Virus record (IMG/VR): IMGVR_UViG_3300029319_000066
Location: 1 to 54,454 of that record
Origin: a virus
DNA length: 54,454 nt
Reading direction: 5' to 3' (one strand)
Position 1 is the stretch's first letter. Each line of letters opens with the position of its first letter. Below the pieces are notes generated by a model. It was not told the DNA's origin, ran no database searches, and saw only the letters and a list, made by a program, of their open reading frames with translations. A program made the translations under genes and the position numbers. Below, in pieces: positions 31,485 through 39,333 of this stretch.

Positions 31485-32255
31485 ATGGGCATTATTAAAA
31501 ATATGCCTGTTGAAGAATACCATAAACAAAGTGGTATTTCCTCATCTGCGGTAAAAAAAGTTTACAAGAAGTCTATAGCTCACTGGAAAGGTGAGAAAAG
31601 AGTTCAAACTTCTGCGTTTTCTCTAGGGTCGGGTGTTCACGCACTTCTCCTAGAGGAACACCGCAATTTAGTTGTTAAAGGTCCAAAGACCCGAAACTCA
31701 AAAGCATTTAAGGAGATGGAAGAGTCACTTAAACCTGATCAAGTTTTATTGACTGAGGTTGAGTATCACGTAGCCCATCGTATGGCGAAAGAAACTTTAA
31801 AAAATAAAGCTTGTAAGAAAGTTTTACGTCATAAAAATAGACAAAACGAAGTTAGCATTTTTGCAGAGTGTCCTAGAACTGGATTGATATTAAAAACTCG
31901 TCCAGATTTATATATTTTGTCTGAAAACGCTGTCTTTGATGTTAAAACTACTCAAGATGCAAGCCCATCAGGATTTGCTAAAGAGTGTTGGAAATATTCG
32001 TATGATTTACAATCTGCGTTTTATATTTACGTATGTAATTTAGCCGAAATTGATGTAGATAGATTTACGTTTATCGCTGTCGAAAAATCGGCTCCCTATA
32101 TTAGCCATCTGCATTTAGTTAGCCCTGAGTTACTAGAGAACGCTACAGAGCGTATGCACAGGGTATTAGCTACTATAGCCGTGGCAAACGAGAAGGAAGA
32201 TTTTAGCACTGGCTGGGGTGATTATAGTGTCTTGGAATTACCTAAGTGGCTATGA
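31485..32255 (+). CDS. RecE-like PD-(D/E)XK exonuclease
   Basis: A 256-residue nuclease of the exodeoxyribonuclease VIII / DUF3799 type. Motifs: H52 (GSGVHALLLE), D141 (RPDLYI), D152-x-K154 (VFDVKTT), and a later Gln-Tyr motif (YDLQSAFYIY). These enzymes resect one strand of duplex DNA for annealing-type recombination; the neighbouring putative ssDNA-binding protein could be its partner. It starts directly after the previous stop and ends with ATGA overlapping the next gene. Confidence 0.82.
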   Translation: MGIIKNMPVEEYHKQSGISSSAVKKVYKKSIAHWKGEKRVQTSAFSLGSGVHALLLEEHRNLVVKGPKTRNSKAFKEMEESLKPDQVLLTEVEYHVAHRMAKETLKNKACKKVLRHKNRQNEVSIFAECPRTGLILKTRPDLYILSENAVFDVKTTQDASPSGFAKECWKYSYDLQSAFYIYVCNLAEIDVDRFTFIAVEKSAPYISHLHLVSPELLENATERMHRVLATIAVANEKEDFSTGWGDYSVLELPKWL

Positions 32256-32602
32256 AATCATCTAGTGCTAAAGCGAAGGGCAGAAAACATCAACAATGGG
32301 TTAGAGACCATATTCTCGCTCTCTATCCTAAAAAACTACTCCCTGATGATGTTAGAAGCACTTCGATGGGTGCTGGTGGTGAGGATATTCAGCTTAGTCC
32401 TACCGCCAGACACCTATTTAATTATTCAATTGAATGTAAATCACACAAGAATTTTTCTATCTATAAAATAATTAATCAGGCTACGGAAAATTGCCCTGAA
32501 GGGTCTGAGCCATTGGCAATAATTAAAGCGGATCGACAGAAGCCTTTAGCGGTTGTAGATGCGGAACATTTTTTCAAATTAGTTAGTAAAGGCACATTAT
32601 GA
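32252..32602 (+). CDS. PD-(D/E)XK nuclease, Holliday-junction-resolvase-like
   Basis: A 116-residue protein. ATG at 32252 overlaps the previous TGA (ATGA); a GTG two codons earlier is less likely. A basic N-terminus (SSAKAKGRKHQQWVRDHIL) precedes TSMGAGGEDIQLS (E44-D45) and the active-site strand YSIECKSHKNFSIY (E61-x-K63). This is the small, stand-alone nuclease layout of phage resolvases. With endonuclease VII at 18.5 kb the phage would have two junction-cutting enzymes from unrelated folds. Confidence 0.7.
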   Translation: MKSSSAKAKGRKHQQWVRDHILALYPKKLLPDDVRSTSMGAGGEDIQLSPTARHLFNYSIECKSHKNFSIYKIINQATENCPEGSEPLAIIKADRQKPLAVVDAEHFFKLVSKGTL

Positions 32603-32937
32603 AATCACGTAAAAACATTATAAATTTTCGCATCTCTATAGATCAAGATACAGATCATTATGATATTGATGTTAATCATAATTTAAGCACCACAATGACA
32701 GAAGAACAATTTACGTTCTACGCTGATGTTATTGCTGGCTTAAATGCAAAATTAAGAACTGAACTTAATTCATTTGCACATATGGGATCTCTATTACGAG
32801 AAGTTACCATTTTAAGAGACATTATAGAGAGCAACGATACTGAAATACAATTTGAACCTGACAAAGAATTTGAAGAAGCCGTTAGGAACAATGATACTGC
32901 TAAAATTTTAGAATTTAAAACAAAGAAATTTCATTAA
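32599..32937 (+). CDS. Hypothetical protein of the nucleotide/recombination operon
   Basis: A 112-residue protein (MKSRKNIINFRISIDQDTDHYDID...). ATG overlaps the previous stop (ATGA). The N-terminal half is beta-type, followed by a helix (EEQFTFYADVIAGLNAKLRT) and an acidic C-terminus (EIQFEPDKEFEEAVRNNDTA). No family recognised. Its place between nucleases and nucleotide-metabolism genes suggests an accessory role. Confidence 0.6.
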   Translation: MKSRKNIINFRISIDQDTDHYDIDVNHNLSTTMTEEQFTFYADVIAGLNAKLRTELNSFAHMGSLLREVTILRDIIESNDTEIQFEPDKEFEEAVRNNDTAKILEFKTKKFH

Positions 32938-32950
32938 AAAAGGAATAAAA

Positions 32951-33214
32951 ATGGAAAATGATACTTTTAAAGGCGATTACGAAACGGATTTAGTTAATAA
33001 ACCACCACACTATAATAAATCTTCAATAGAGTGCATCGATGCAATGTCTGCAATGGCAGAAAGTGCTAATGAAGTACTCACCGCCCACCAAGCCTATTGT
33101 TGGCAAAACTCCTTTAAATACCTTTGGAGATTTCCTTATAAAAATGGTGCGGAAGACTTAAAAAAAGCTCAGTGGTATTTAAACCGCCTTCTTAAAGATT
33201 TTGAGAGGAGCTAG
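32951..33214 (+). CDS. DUF3310 protein (putative nucleotide kinase)
   Basis: An 87-residue protein with the full DUF3310 signature: PPHYN (residues 18-22), IECIDAM, then FKYLWRFPYKNGAEDLKKA and WYLNRLL. The family is widespread in phages, is often annotated as a nucleotide kinase, and commonly travels with MazG and reductase genes, as here. AAAAAGGAA lies upstream of ATG. The biochemical activity is not established. Confidence 0.85.
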   Translation: MENDTFKGDYETDLVNKPPHYNKSSIECIDAMSAMAESANEVLTAHQAYCWQNSFKYLWRFPYKNGAEDLKKAQWYLNRLLKDFERS

Positions 33215-33216
33215 GG

Positions 33217-33705
33217 ATGATTACCAAAGAAGATATTGATGCGGTGGCATCTTTAGCAGAGCCATTAAATCAAGTTGGTTTACATGATATGGAGCCAGAT
33301 TGGTTAGATCACATAGATAAAAGCTCTCCTCTTCAGATGGTAACTCAATTTGCTAAAGCTATGGGTCAACCTATAAATCAAAGATGGTTGGGCAGTTTTA
33401 AACTAGAAGAATTACGTTTTAATTTTATAAGAGAAGAATTTGAAGAATTTGAGGAAGAATGTTTGAAAGGTGATGCACCTGAAAACGCCCTCAAAGAATT
33501 AGCTGACATTGCCTACGTAGTTTATGGCTATGCAGCTACTTATGGTTGGGATTTGGACGAAGCCGTGCGTAGGGTTCACAAATCAAACATGAGCAAACTA
33601 GGCATTGACGGTAAGCCTATCAAAGACCCTAACGGTAAAGTTTTAAAGGGTCCAAACTATAAAAAACCAACATTACAGGACTTAGTGGAGACCAAAAATG
33701 AATAA
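33217..33705 (+). CDS. MazG-like nucleotide pyrophosphohydrolase
   Basis: A 162-residue all-alpha NTP-PPase. Metal-binding pattern: REEFEEFEEEC, followed by ALKELADIAYVVYGYAATYGWD, then AVRRVHKSNMSKL with a K-rich GKVLKGPNYKKP tail as in the MazG/HisE-like phage subgroup. It would hydrolyse (d)NTPs to monophosphates, possibly to clean the pool or lower ppGpp. It follows DUF3310 by 2 bp and overlaps the reductase start by 8 bp. Confidence 0.85.
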   Translation: MITKEDIDAVASLAEPLNQVGLHDMEPDWLDHIDKSSPLQMVTQFAKAMGQPINQRWLGSFKLEELRFNFIREEFEEFEEECLKGDAPENALKELADIAYVVYGYAATYGWDLDEAVRRVHKSNMSKLGIDGKPIKDPNGKVLKGPNYKKPTLQDLVETKNE

Positions 33706-35641
33706 AAATTTACTTCCAACAGACTATCAAACTTTTATCGCAACTAGCCGTTATGCTCGTTGGCTACCTGAAGAAAAACGTAGAGAAACTTGGACTGAAA
33801 CCGTAGATAGATACATAGATAATGTAGTTAGACCTAGAATTAAGTCAAATGATCCTATTACGCTAGAGTTGATTGAAGAAATTACGGAAGCAATACTTAA
33901 TTTAAGTGTTATGCCAAGTATGAGATCATTAATGACCGCAGGACCAGCGGCTGATCGTGATAATACTTGTATGTATAATTGTAGTTATTTGGCTGTAGAT
34001 GATCCAAAGTCTTTTGATGAAGCTATGTTTATTCTTTTATGTGGTACAGGCGTTGGTTTTAGTGTTGAAAGAAAATTTATTGATAATCTGCCCGAAGTAC
34101 CAAAGCTATTTGATAGTGATACTATCGTGGTTGTTAAAGACTCTAAAGAAGGTTGGGCTAAAGCTTTTAGACAAATCCTAGCATTATTATGGGCGGGAGA
34201 AATACCTAAATGGAATGTTGATAAAGTAAGACCCGCAGGATCTAGATTAAAGACTTTTGGGGGTAGGGCATCTGGACCTGCTCCTTTAGTCGATTTATTT
34301 AATTTTTCCGTTAAAACATTTAAAGAAGCACAAGGACGTAAACTGTCTACGTTAGAATGCCATGATCTTATGTGCAAAGTTGGCGAAATAGTAGTTGTAG
34401 GTGGTGTACGCCGATCTGCTATGATTTCTTTAAGTAATCTACAAGACGATAGAATGCGTTATGCTAAGTCTGGTGAGTGGTGGGATGATGAAGCCGCTGG
34501 AATAAAAAGATATGGCTACAGACGATTAGCAAATAACTCAGTTGCGTATACAGAAAAGCCTGACTCTATGTCTTTTATGCGTGAGTGGATGTCTTTAATT
34601 GAAAGTAATTCTGGTGAGCGAGGTATTTTCAACAGAGAAGCTTGTAAAAAACAAGTTGCAAAAAATGATAGAAGAGATCCAGAGTATGATTTTGGAACTA
34701 ATCCTTGTTCTGAAATAATTCTTAGAAGTATGCAATTTTGTAATTTAACCGAAGTAGTGGTTAGAGCTACAGATACTGTAGAAACATTAAAAAGAAAGGT
34801 TGAATTAGCTACTATCTTAGGAACAATTCAATCTACGTATACAAAATTTCCGTATTTACGCAAAAATTGGCACAAAAATACAGAAGAAGAAAGGCTTCTT
34901 GGTGTTAGTCTTACAGGGATAATGGATAATCCTTTATTGACACATAAAAATGAAGGATTAGCAAACACTTTAGAGCATTTAAAAGAAGAAGCTGTACAAA
35001 CAAATATATTGTGGGCGCAAAAGCTAGGTGTTCCTTACAGTGCTGCTATTACTTGTGTTAAACCATCTGGAACAGTTTCTCAATTAGTCGATAGTTCTAG
35101 TGGTATTCACGCAAGGCATTCACCTTATTATATTCGTACTGTTCGAGGAGATAACAAAGATCCACTTACACAATTTTTAATTGATCAAGGTGTTCCGTCA
35201 GAGCCAGATAATCAAAAGCCAAAGGAAACAACAGTTTTTAGCTTTCCAACAATGTCTCCTGTAGGTGCAATTTGTACTAAAGATTTAACTGCAATCGATC
35301 AACTTAATATGTGGCTTATGTATCAAAGACATTGGTGCGAACACAAACCTTCTGTGACTATTAACGTAAAGAAAGATGAATGGTTTGAGGTAGGTGCATT
35401 TGTTTATGCTCATTTTGATGAAATGTCTGGCGTATCTTTTTTACCATTTAATGAACACATTTATCCTCAAGCTCCCTATCAAGAATGTGATGAAGAAGAA
35501 TATAAAAAGGTATTATCATCTATGCCAAAAAACATAGATTGGACTAAATTATCTACCTACGAGACTGAAGATACTACCTCTGGATCACAGACAATGGCTT
35601 GCGTAGGTAATACCTGTGAAATAGTCGATATTGCTTCTTAA
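33698..35641 (+). CDS. Class II ribonucleoside-triphosphate reductase (adenosylcobalamin-dependent)
   Basis: A 647-residue monomeric NrdJ-type enzyme making deoxynucleotides from ribonucleotides with a B12 radical. Visible: early Cys pair region (C91, C95 in DNTCMYNCSY), LLCGTGVGFSVE, the radical-site loop FGTNPCSEIIL, the VKPSGTVSQL phosphate-binding segment, and the C-terminal reducing pair C635/C640 (ACVGNTCE). No second subunit or glycyl-radical activase is present, which supports class II. It requires a host with B12. Last gene of the plus-strand operon. Confidence 0.92.
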   Translation: MNKNLLPTDYQTFIATSRYARWLPEEKRRETWTETVDRYIDNVVRPRIKSNDPITLELIEEITEAILNLSVMPSMRSLMTAGPAADRDNTCMYNCSYLAVDDPKSFDEAMFILLCGTGVGFSVERKFIDNLPEVPKLFDSDTIVVVKDSKEGWAKAFRQILALLWAGEIPKWNVDKVRPAGSRLKTFGGRASGPAPLVDLFNFSVKTFKEAQGRKLSTLECHDLMCKVGEIVVVGGVRRSAMISLSNLQDDRMRYAKSGEWWDDEAAGIKRYGYRRLANNSVAYTEKPDSMSFMREWMSLIESNSGERGIFNREACKKQVAKNDRRDPEYDFGTNPCSEIILRSMQFCNLTEVVVRATDTVETLKRKVELATILGTIQSTYTKFPYLRKNWHKNTEEERLLGVSLTGIMDNPLLTHKNEGLANTLEHLKEEAVQTNILWAQKLGVPYSAAITCVKPSGTVSQLVDSSSGIHARHSPYYIRTVRGDNKDPLTQFLIDQGVPSEPDNQKPKETTVFSFPTMSPVGAICTKDLTAIDQLNMWLMYQRHWCEHKPSVTINVKKDEWFEVGAFVYAHFDEMSGVSFLPFNEHIYPQAPYQECDEEEYKKVLSSMPKNIDWTKLSTYETEDTTSGSQTMACVGNTCEIVDIAS

Positions 35642-35657
35642 ATAATTGAATTTTATA

Positions 35658-35691
35658 TAAAAAAAGCCTAGAGATCACTTGACCTTTAGGC
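35658..35691 (-). terminator. Intrinsic terminator of the virion-protein operon
   Basis: Minus strand: GCCTA...TAGGC stem with inner AG/CT pairs, followed by seven or more T. It lies about 100 bp after the stop of the 1180-residue gene. Confidence 0.75.
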
Positions 35692-35792
35692 ACAAAATGT
35701 AGTAGAGTTACCGAAGAATTAGGTTGATTGGTCCACCTAATTCGTTGGTGGAGAGACCCTCGCTTTTATACCTTTAAGTGGGGGTTTCTTTT
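35679..35792 (+). ncRNA. Candidate small structured RNA with promoter and terminator
   Basis: A possible promoter (TTGACC-N18-TAGAGT, 35679-35708) precedes a segment that can fold in two exclusive ways: GAATTAGGT...ACCTAATTC (9 bp) or CCACC.AA-TTCG-TTGGTGG (UUCG loop). It ends at a good intrinsic terminator. It could be an independent sRNA or the regulatory 3' end of the reductase message. Confidence 0.4.
35756..35792 (+). terminator. Intrinsic terminator of the replication/reductase operon
   Basis: ACCCTCGCTT, 10-nt loop, AAGTGGGGGT: a 10-bp stem with two G-U pairs, followed by TTCTTTT. It prevents plus-strand transcription from running into the convergent virion operon, whose last stop codon it touches. 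Confidence 0.8.
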
Positions 35793-38700
35793 ATTGTAAA
35801 TTCAACTGTCTCATTTGTTCATCTACGGTAACAGTCGGGCTTGGTTCTGCTATAAATCCTTCACTGAATGCAGAAGAACTTGAGAGAGGGGCTACTGAGC
35901 CAGCATCTATAATAGCTTGTCCTGTTTTCTTGGCTGTACCTACGGTAACATCCTTAGCAACCTTTTTAGCTATTTGTCCTTTACTAAGACCTTTAAATTG
36001 AGATCCATAATTAATAAGAAATTCCTTGACGCTTTCTATAGCTCCCTTACGTATCTGTGGATTTTTATTAAGAGTAGCTAATAAAGTTCTTGGCTGAAGC
36101 ATTAGTACTCTAAGAGCTTCTGATTTTTTGGCGGTAGGTAATCCATCAACTAACTTTTTAAAAGCGGCGGAACCAATAGCTGCTGCTTGTAATTGTGATC
36201 CTTCTCCAACACCAAATTGTGCGCCGAAGTTAGCACCAAATATTCTAGCTGCGTTGGTAACTAAATCACCTTGACCTGTAACAGCGTTTGATATCTGTTT
36301 GTCGTTCATAGTACTTTTTTGAACACGTAATCCTTCGGAAATTACTGCGCCAAGTGCTTGTGTCTCTTCACTTGAAATTACACCTTGCTCTTGCATAATA
36401 TCTAAAATGCTTTTGTCTCCCTTACGCCCACTAAGAGGTCTTGTTAATTCATTTGTTAACGTAAAGAAGTCAGGATCATCGCCAACTTTTGCAGACTCAA
36501 ATAATTTGTCTATCGTAGCCATTCGTAGGTCGGCTAGAGCATTTGCATCTCCTAATGCTTCTGAAGCAAGCTTTGTGTAATCATCTACAGGATTTTTACC
36601 AGTAAGTACCTTACCAATTTCTTTTGGTAATTGTCCTGAAGTAGCAATTTCATTAAATTGATCGAATATTTTATCGGCTGTTCTTTGTGCATCTAAAAGA
36701 CCTACTAATTCAGCCCTAAAATTTGGGAATGCTTTTAGTACTTCTGCATTCTCAGTAGCAGACATAAATTGTTCTAACTTTTGTGGGTCAATCGTACCAT
36801 CAGTACCCCTTAATTTAGTAACTGATCCTCGTAGGAAATCTTCTTGGGCTTTTGTCATAGTTGGCCCAAGGTCTTGACGTATACCCTCATCACGAATTGC
36901 TACAGAAGTAGTTTCTCCACCTTCATTTAATGTAAAATCATCTGTAACCTCAGATTCTGGTGCATCTGGTCTTGGTCTGTTAGCTCCGTAGATAGTATAC
37001 TCTGGAACAGGGTCGGTAGGATCTAATAAAGTATCATCTCCAATACCTGTTACTTTAATTTCTGGAATAATATCGTCATCTGTTGGCATTATTTTTGATG
37101 GATCAACTTTTGTAGGATCATCTACATTATCTGCTTGCGTAGATGGTACTCTTGCACCGTCATCTGCTAAAGTTCTTGCATCAAGTTCTGCCTTTGCAGT
37201 GGCATTTTTTAAATCATCTAAATTTTTTATTTCTTGTAAAGTTTCACCTGCTTGGTCTGCAAATTCTGCACCTTCTCGCATTTCTGCCATATTTAATGCT
37301 CTAGATGTTTCAGAACCAGCCATTGCTTTATCTAAAGTTTCTTCTGCACGTATAGTGGTTCCACCAGTTTCACCTTTAGCAAGAACATCTTGATTGAAGT
37401 AACGGGTAAATCTAGCATTTAACTCTGCACTAAATCTACGAGCAGCTTTTATGTCCATACCACCCATATTATCGGGTATAGTATTTAACTCATCGATTGT
37501 AGCATTAGCTAATTCATCAAAAATACCTGCCTTAAAGTAATCTGGACTAGCACCTGAGCCTAAAGTTCTAGACTCTGCTAACATACGGGATCTAAATTTA
37601 CGTATTTCATCTACGCTAATAGTTTGATTAGGATCACGGGCTTTTGCGTAAATGTTTCTTATAACAGCATCTAATTGACCACCGCCTGCTAAAGTTTCGC
37701 CTTCTAATATTCTACTATTTATTAAGCTATCTATTTTAGACGCAAGTTGATCACCTTGGACTGTAAGTGAAGGATCAATCCTACTCCATAAATATGTTTC
37801 CATATTTCGGATATTGTTTTTAGCTTCAAACAAAGTCTGTTGAGCTATTTCTGAAGCCTTCATTGGACTTACATCTGGACCAAGTTCATTCACTCTAGCC
37901 GTTGCTTGGGCCTGTGCAGAATTAATACGTGTATCTAATAAATTCTGAAAATATCTTGCTCTTAAAGTATTAGCTGCGGAAGTATTACCTGCTCTGGCTA
38001 AATTCTCAGAAGCATTTAGTATTTGATTAAGAGCAATATTAAGTTCTTTTCCTACATCTCCACGAAAATCTGCGTAAGCAGAAGTCATTTCATTTTGAAT
38101 ACCCATAAGAACTGGATTTTCTGTAAGATTGCCAGAAGGTAAATTAATACCTAATTCAGCCATTTGCCCATCTGTAGCATTTAAAGCATTTTCTAAATCG
38201 CTAATAATCCTTTCAGCTTTGTGAGCATCAGCTTCTTCTATTAGTCGAGTATAAAGAGCATCATCACCAGCTTCCTGTGCAACTTTAGCCCTGTCTAACA
38301 GTAAATCTCTTTGGGTTTTAGCTGCTATAAGAATATCATTCACAGCCCCCTTTTGAGCCGCTTGTTTACTTATTGCCGACATAGCTGTTTCTAGTGATTT
38401 ACTTAATGCACTACTTACGCCAGTAGCTGTATCTCCAGCTTTAGATTTTGCAGATACTGTACCACCACCAAGAATAGAACCAACAAACTCTGCACCCATC
38501 ATGGCCCAAGGATTATCGCCTAAGCCAATTGTTTCTATAAAACCAACTGCGCCAGCAGCTGTACCAGTAGCGGCTGTTTCTATCTTTTTAAATTTACTAG
38601 GATCTTTAGCAACTTCCTTAATAAGAGGATTGCTTAATCCAATTCCCATTTTAGCAGATTTTAATAAAGCATAACCCGGTATAGCATTTTCTGTTAGTAC

Positions 38701-39333
38701 TCTGGCAATACTAAAATATGGTTTAAATTCATCTGGAATATTTTCTCTATCTAGATAAAGTTTTTCTCCTTCGTCAACAACACCTGTTTTTTCTGCAATA
38801 AGATTTGCTTTTTCTTTAAGATATTGACTACCCAATACTGGCTTAGGACTTGAAGCTATAAAATCTTTTGGATCAGTGCTTACATCACCGCCAAGTTTGT
38901 TAATACCATAACGTACTCCACCTTCTATTCCTTGTGATGCCATATTCACTAAGTCAACAGGCAATCCAAGAAGGTTCATACCAGCACTACCAATGCCTTT
39001 TGTAATTGCATCACCAGTACTATCTACGTTGGTATCTACGACTTGGCCTGATGTAATAAAATCTAACAAGGCAGTAGGACTAGTACCTTTTTGTATTTCT
39101 GGTGCTAGGTCAAAAGGTTGACCATCCATTTTCCAATTAGTACCGCCTTGTTGAACAATATCATTAAGAATGTTCTGGTCGGATTCACCAGAGCTTCTAC
39201 GTTGTTTAATATTTTGTAGGTCCAACTCCCCAGAGGTTTGTTGTTCCTCAAACGGGTCTACTACTTCTGCATCTTGCTCAAGGTCTAGACGATCTTGTTC
39301 ATCTTCAGCAAATGGATCTACAATATCAGTCAT
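35791..39333 (-). CDS. Very large internal virion protein (1180 aa), probably ejected
   Basis: It starts MTDIVDPFAEDEQDRLDLEQ; ATG overlaps the upstream stop (TAATG). Two acidic DPFxE motifs open the protein. Gly/Ala-rich hydrophobic stretches at about 110-145 and 255-300 (TAATGTAAGAVGFIETIGLG) could insert into the host membrane. The rest is a long alpha-helical region with Ala-rich coils, then an acidic Pro-rich segment around 700-800. Size, place at the end of the virion operon and membrane-active helices fit the podophage internal core proteins that form the ejection channel. No enzymatic domain is recognised. Confidence 0.65.
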   Translation of the reverse strand: MTDIVDPFAEDEQDRLDLEQDAEVVDPFEEQQTSGELDLQNIKQRRSSGESDQNILNDIVQQGGTNWKMDGQPFDLAPEIQKGTSPTALLDFITSGQVVDTNVDSTGDAITKGIGSAGMNLLGLPVDLVNMASQGIEGGVRYGINKLGGDVSTDPKDFIASSPKPVLGSQYLKEKANLIAEKTGVVDEGEKLYLDRENIPDEFKPYFSIARVLTENAIPGYALLKSAKMGIGLSNPLIKEVAKDPSKFKKIETAATGTAAGAVGFIETIGLGDNPWAMMGAEFVGSILGGGTVSAKSKAGDTATGVSSALSKSLETAMSAISKQAAQKGAVNDILIAAKTQRDLLLDRAKVAQEAGDDALYTRLIEEADAHKAERIISDLENALNATDGQMAELGINLPSGNLTENPVLMGIQNEMTSAYADFRGDVGKELNIALNQILNASENLARAGNTSAANTLRARYFQNLLDTRINSAQAQATARVNELGPDVSPMKASEIAQQTLFEAKNNIRNMETYLWSRIDPSLTVQGDQLASKIDSLINSRILEGETLAGGGQLDAVIRNIYAKARDPNQTISVDEIRKFRSRMLAESRTLGSGASPDYFKAGIFDELANATIDELNTIPDNMGGMDIKAARRFSAELNARFTRYFNQDVLAKGETGGTTIRAEETLDKAMAGSETSRALNMAEMREGAEFADQAGETLQEIKNLDDLKNATAKAELDARTLADDGARVPSTQADNVDDPTKVDPSKIMPTDDDIIPEIKVTGIGDDTLLDPTDPVPEYTIYGANRPRPDAPESEVTDDFTLNEGGETTSVAIRDEGIRQDLGPTMTKAQEDFLRGSVTKLRGTDGTIDPQKLEQFMSATENAEVLKAFPNFRAELVGLLDAQRTADKIFDQFNEIATSGQLPKEIGKVLTGKNPVDDYTKLASEALGDANALADLRMATIDKLFESAKVGDDPDFFTLTNELTRPLSGRKGDKSILDIMQEQGVISSEETQALGAVISEGLRVQKSTMNDKQISNAVTGQGDLVTNAARIFGANFGAQFGVGEGSQLQAAAIGSAAFKKLVDGLPTAKKSEALRVLMLQPRTLLATLNKNPQIRKGAIESVKEFLINYGSQFKGLSKGQIAKKVAKDVTVGTAKKTGQAIIDAGSVAPLSSSSAFSEGFIAEPSPTVTVDEQMRQLNLQ

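Noticed and set aside
33985-34377. 130-codon minus-strand frame inside the reductase
   Set aside because: Fully inside a strongly conserved gene; no start signal.
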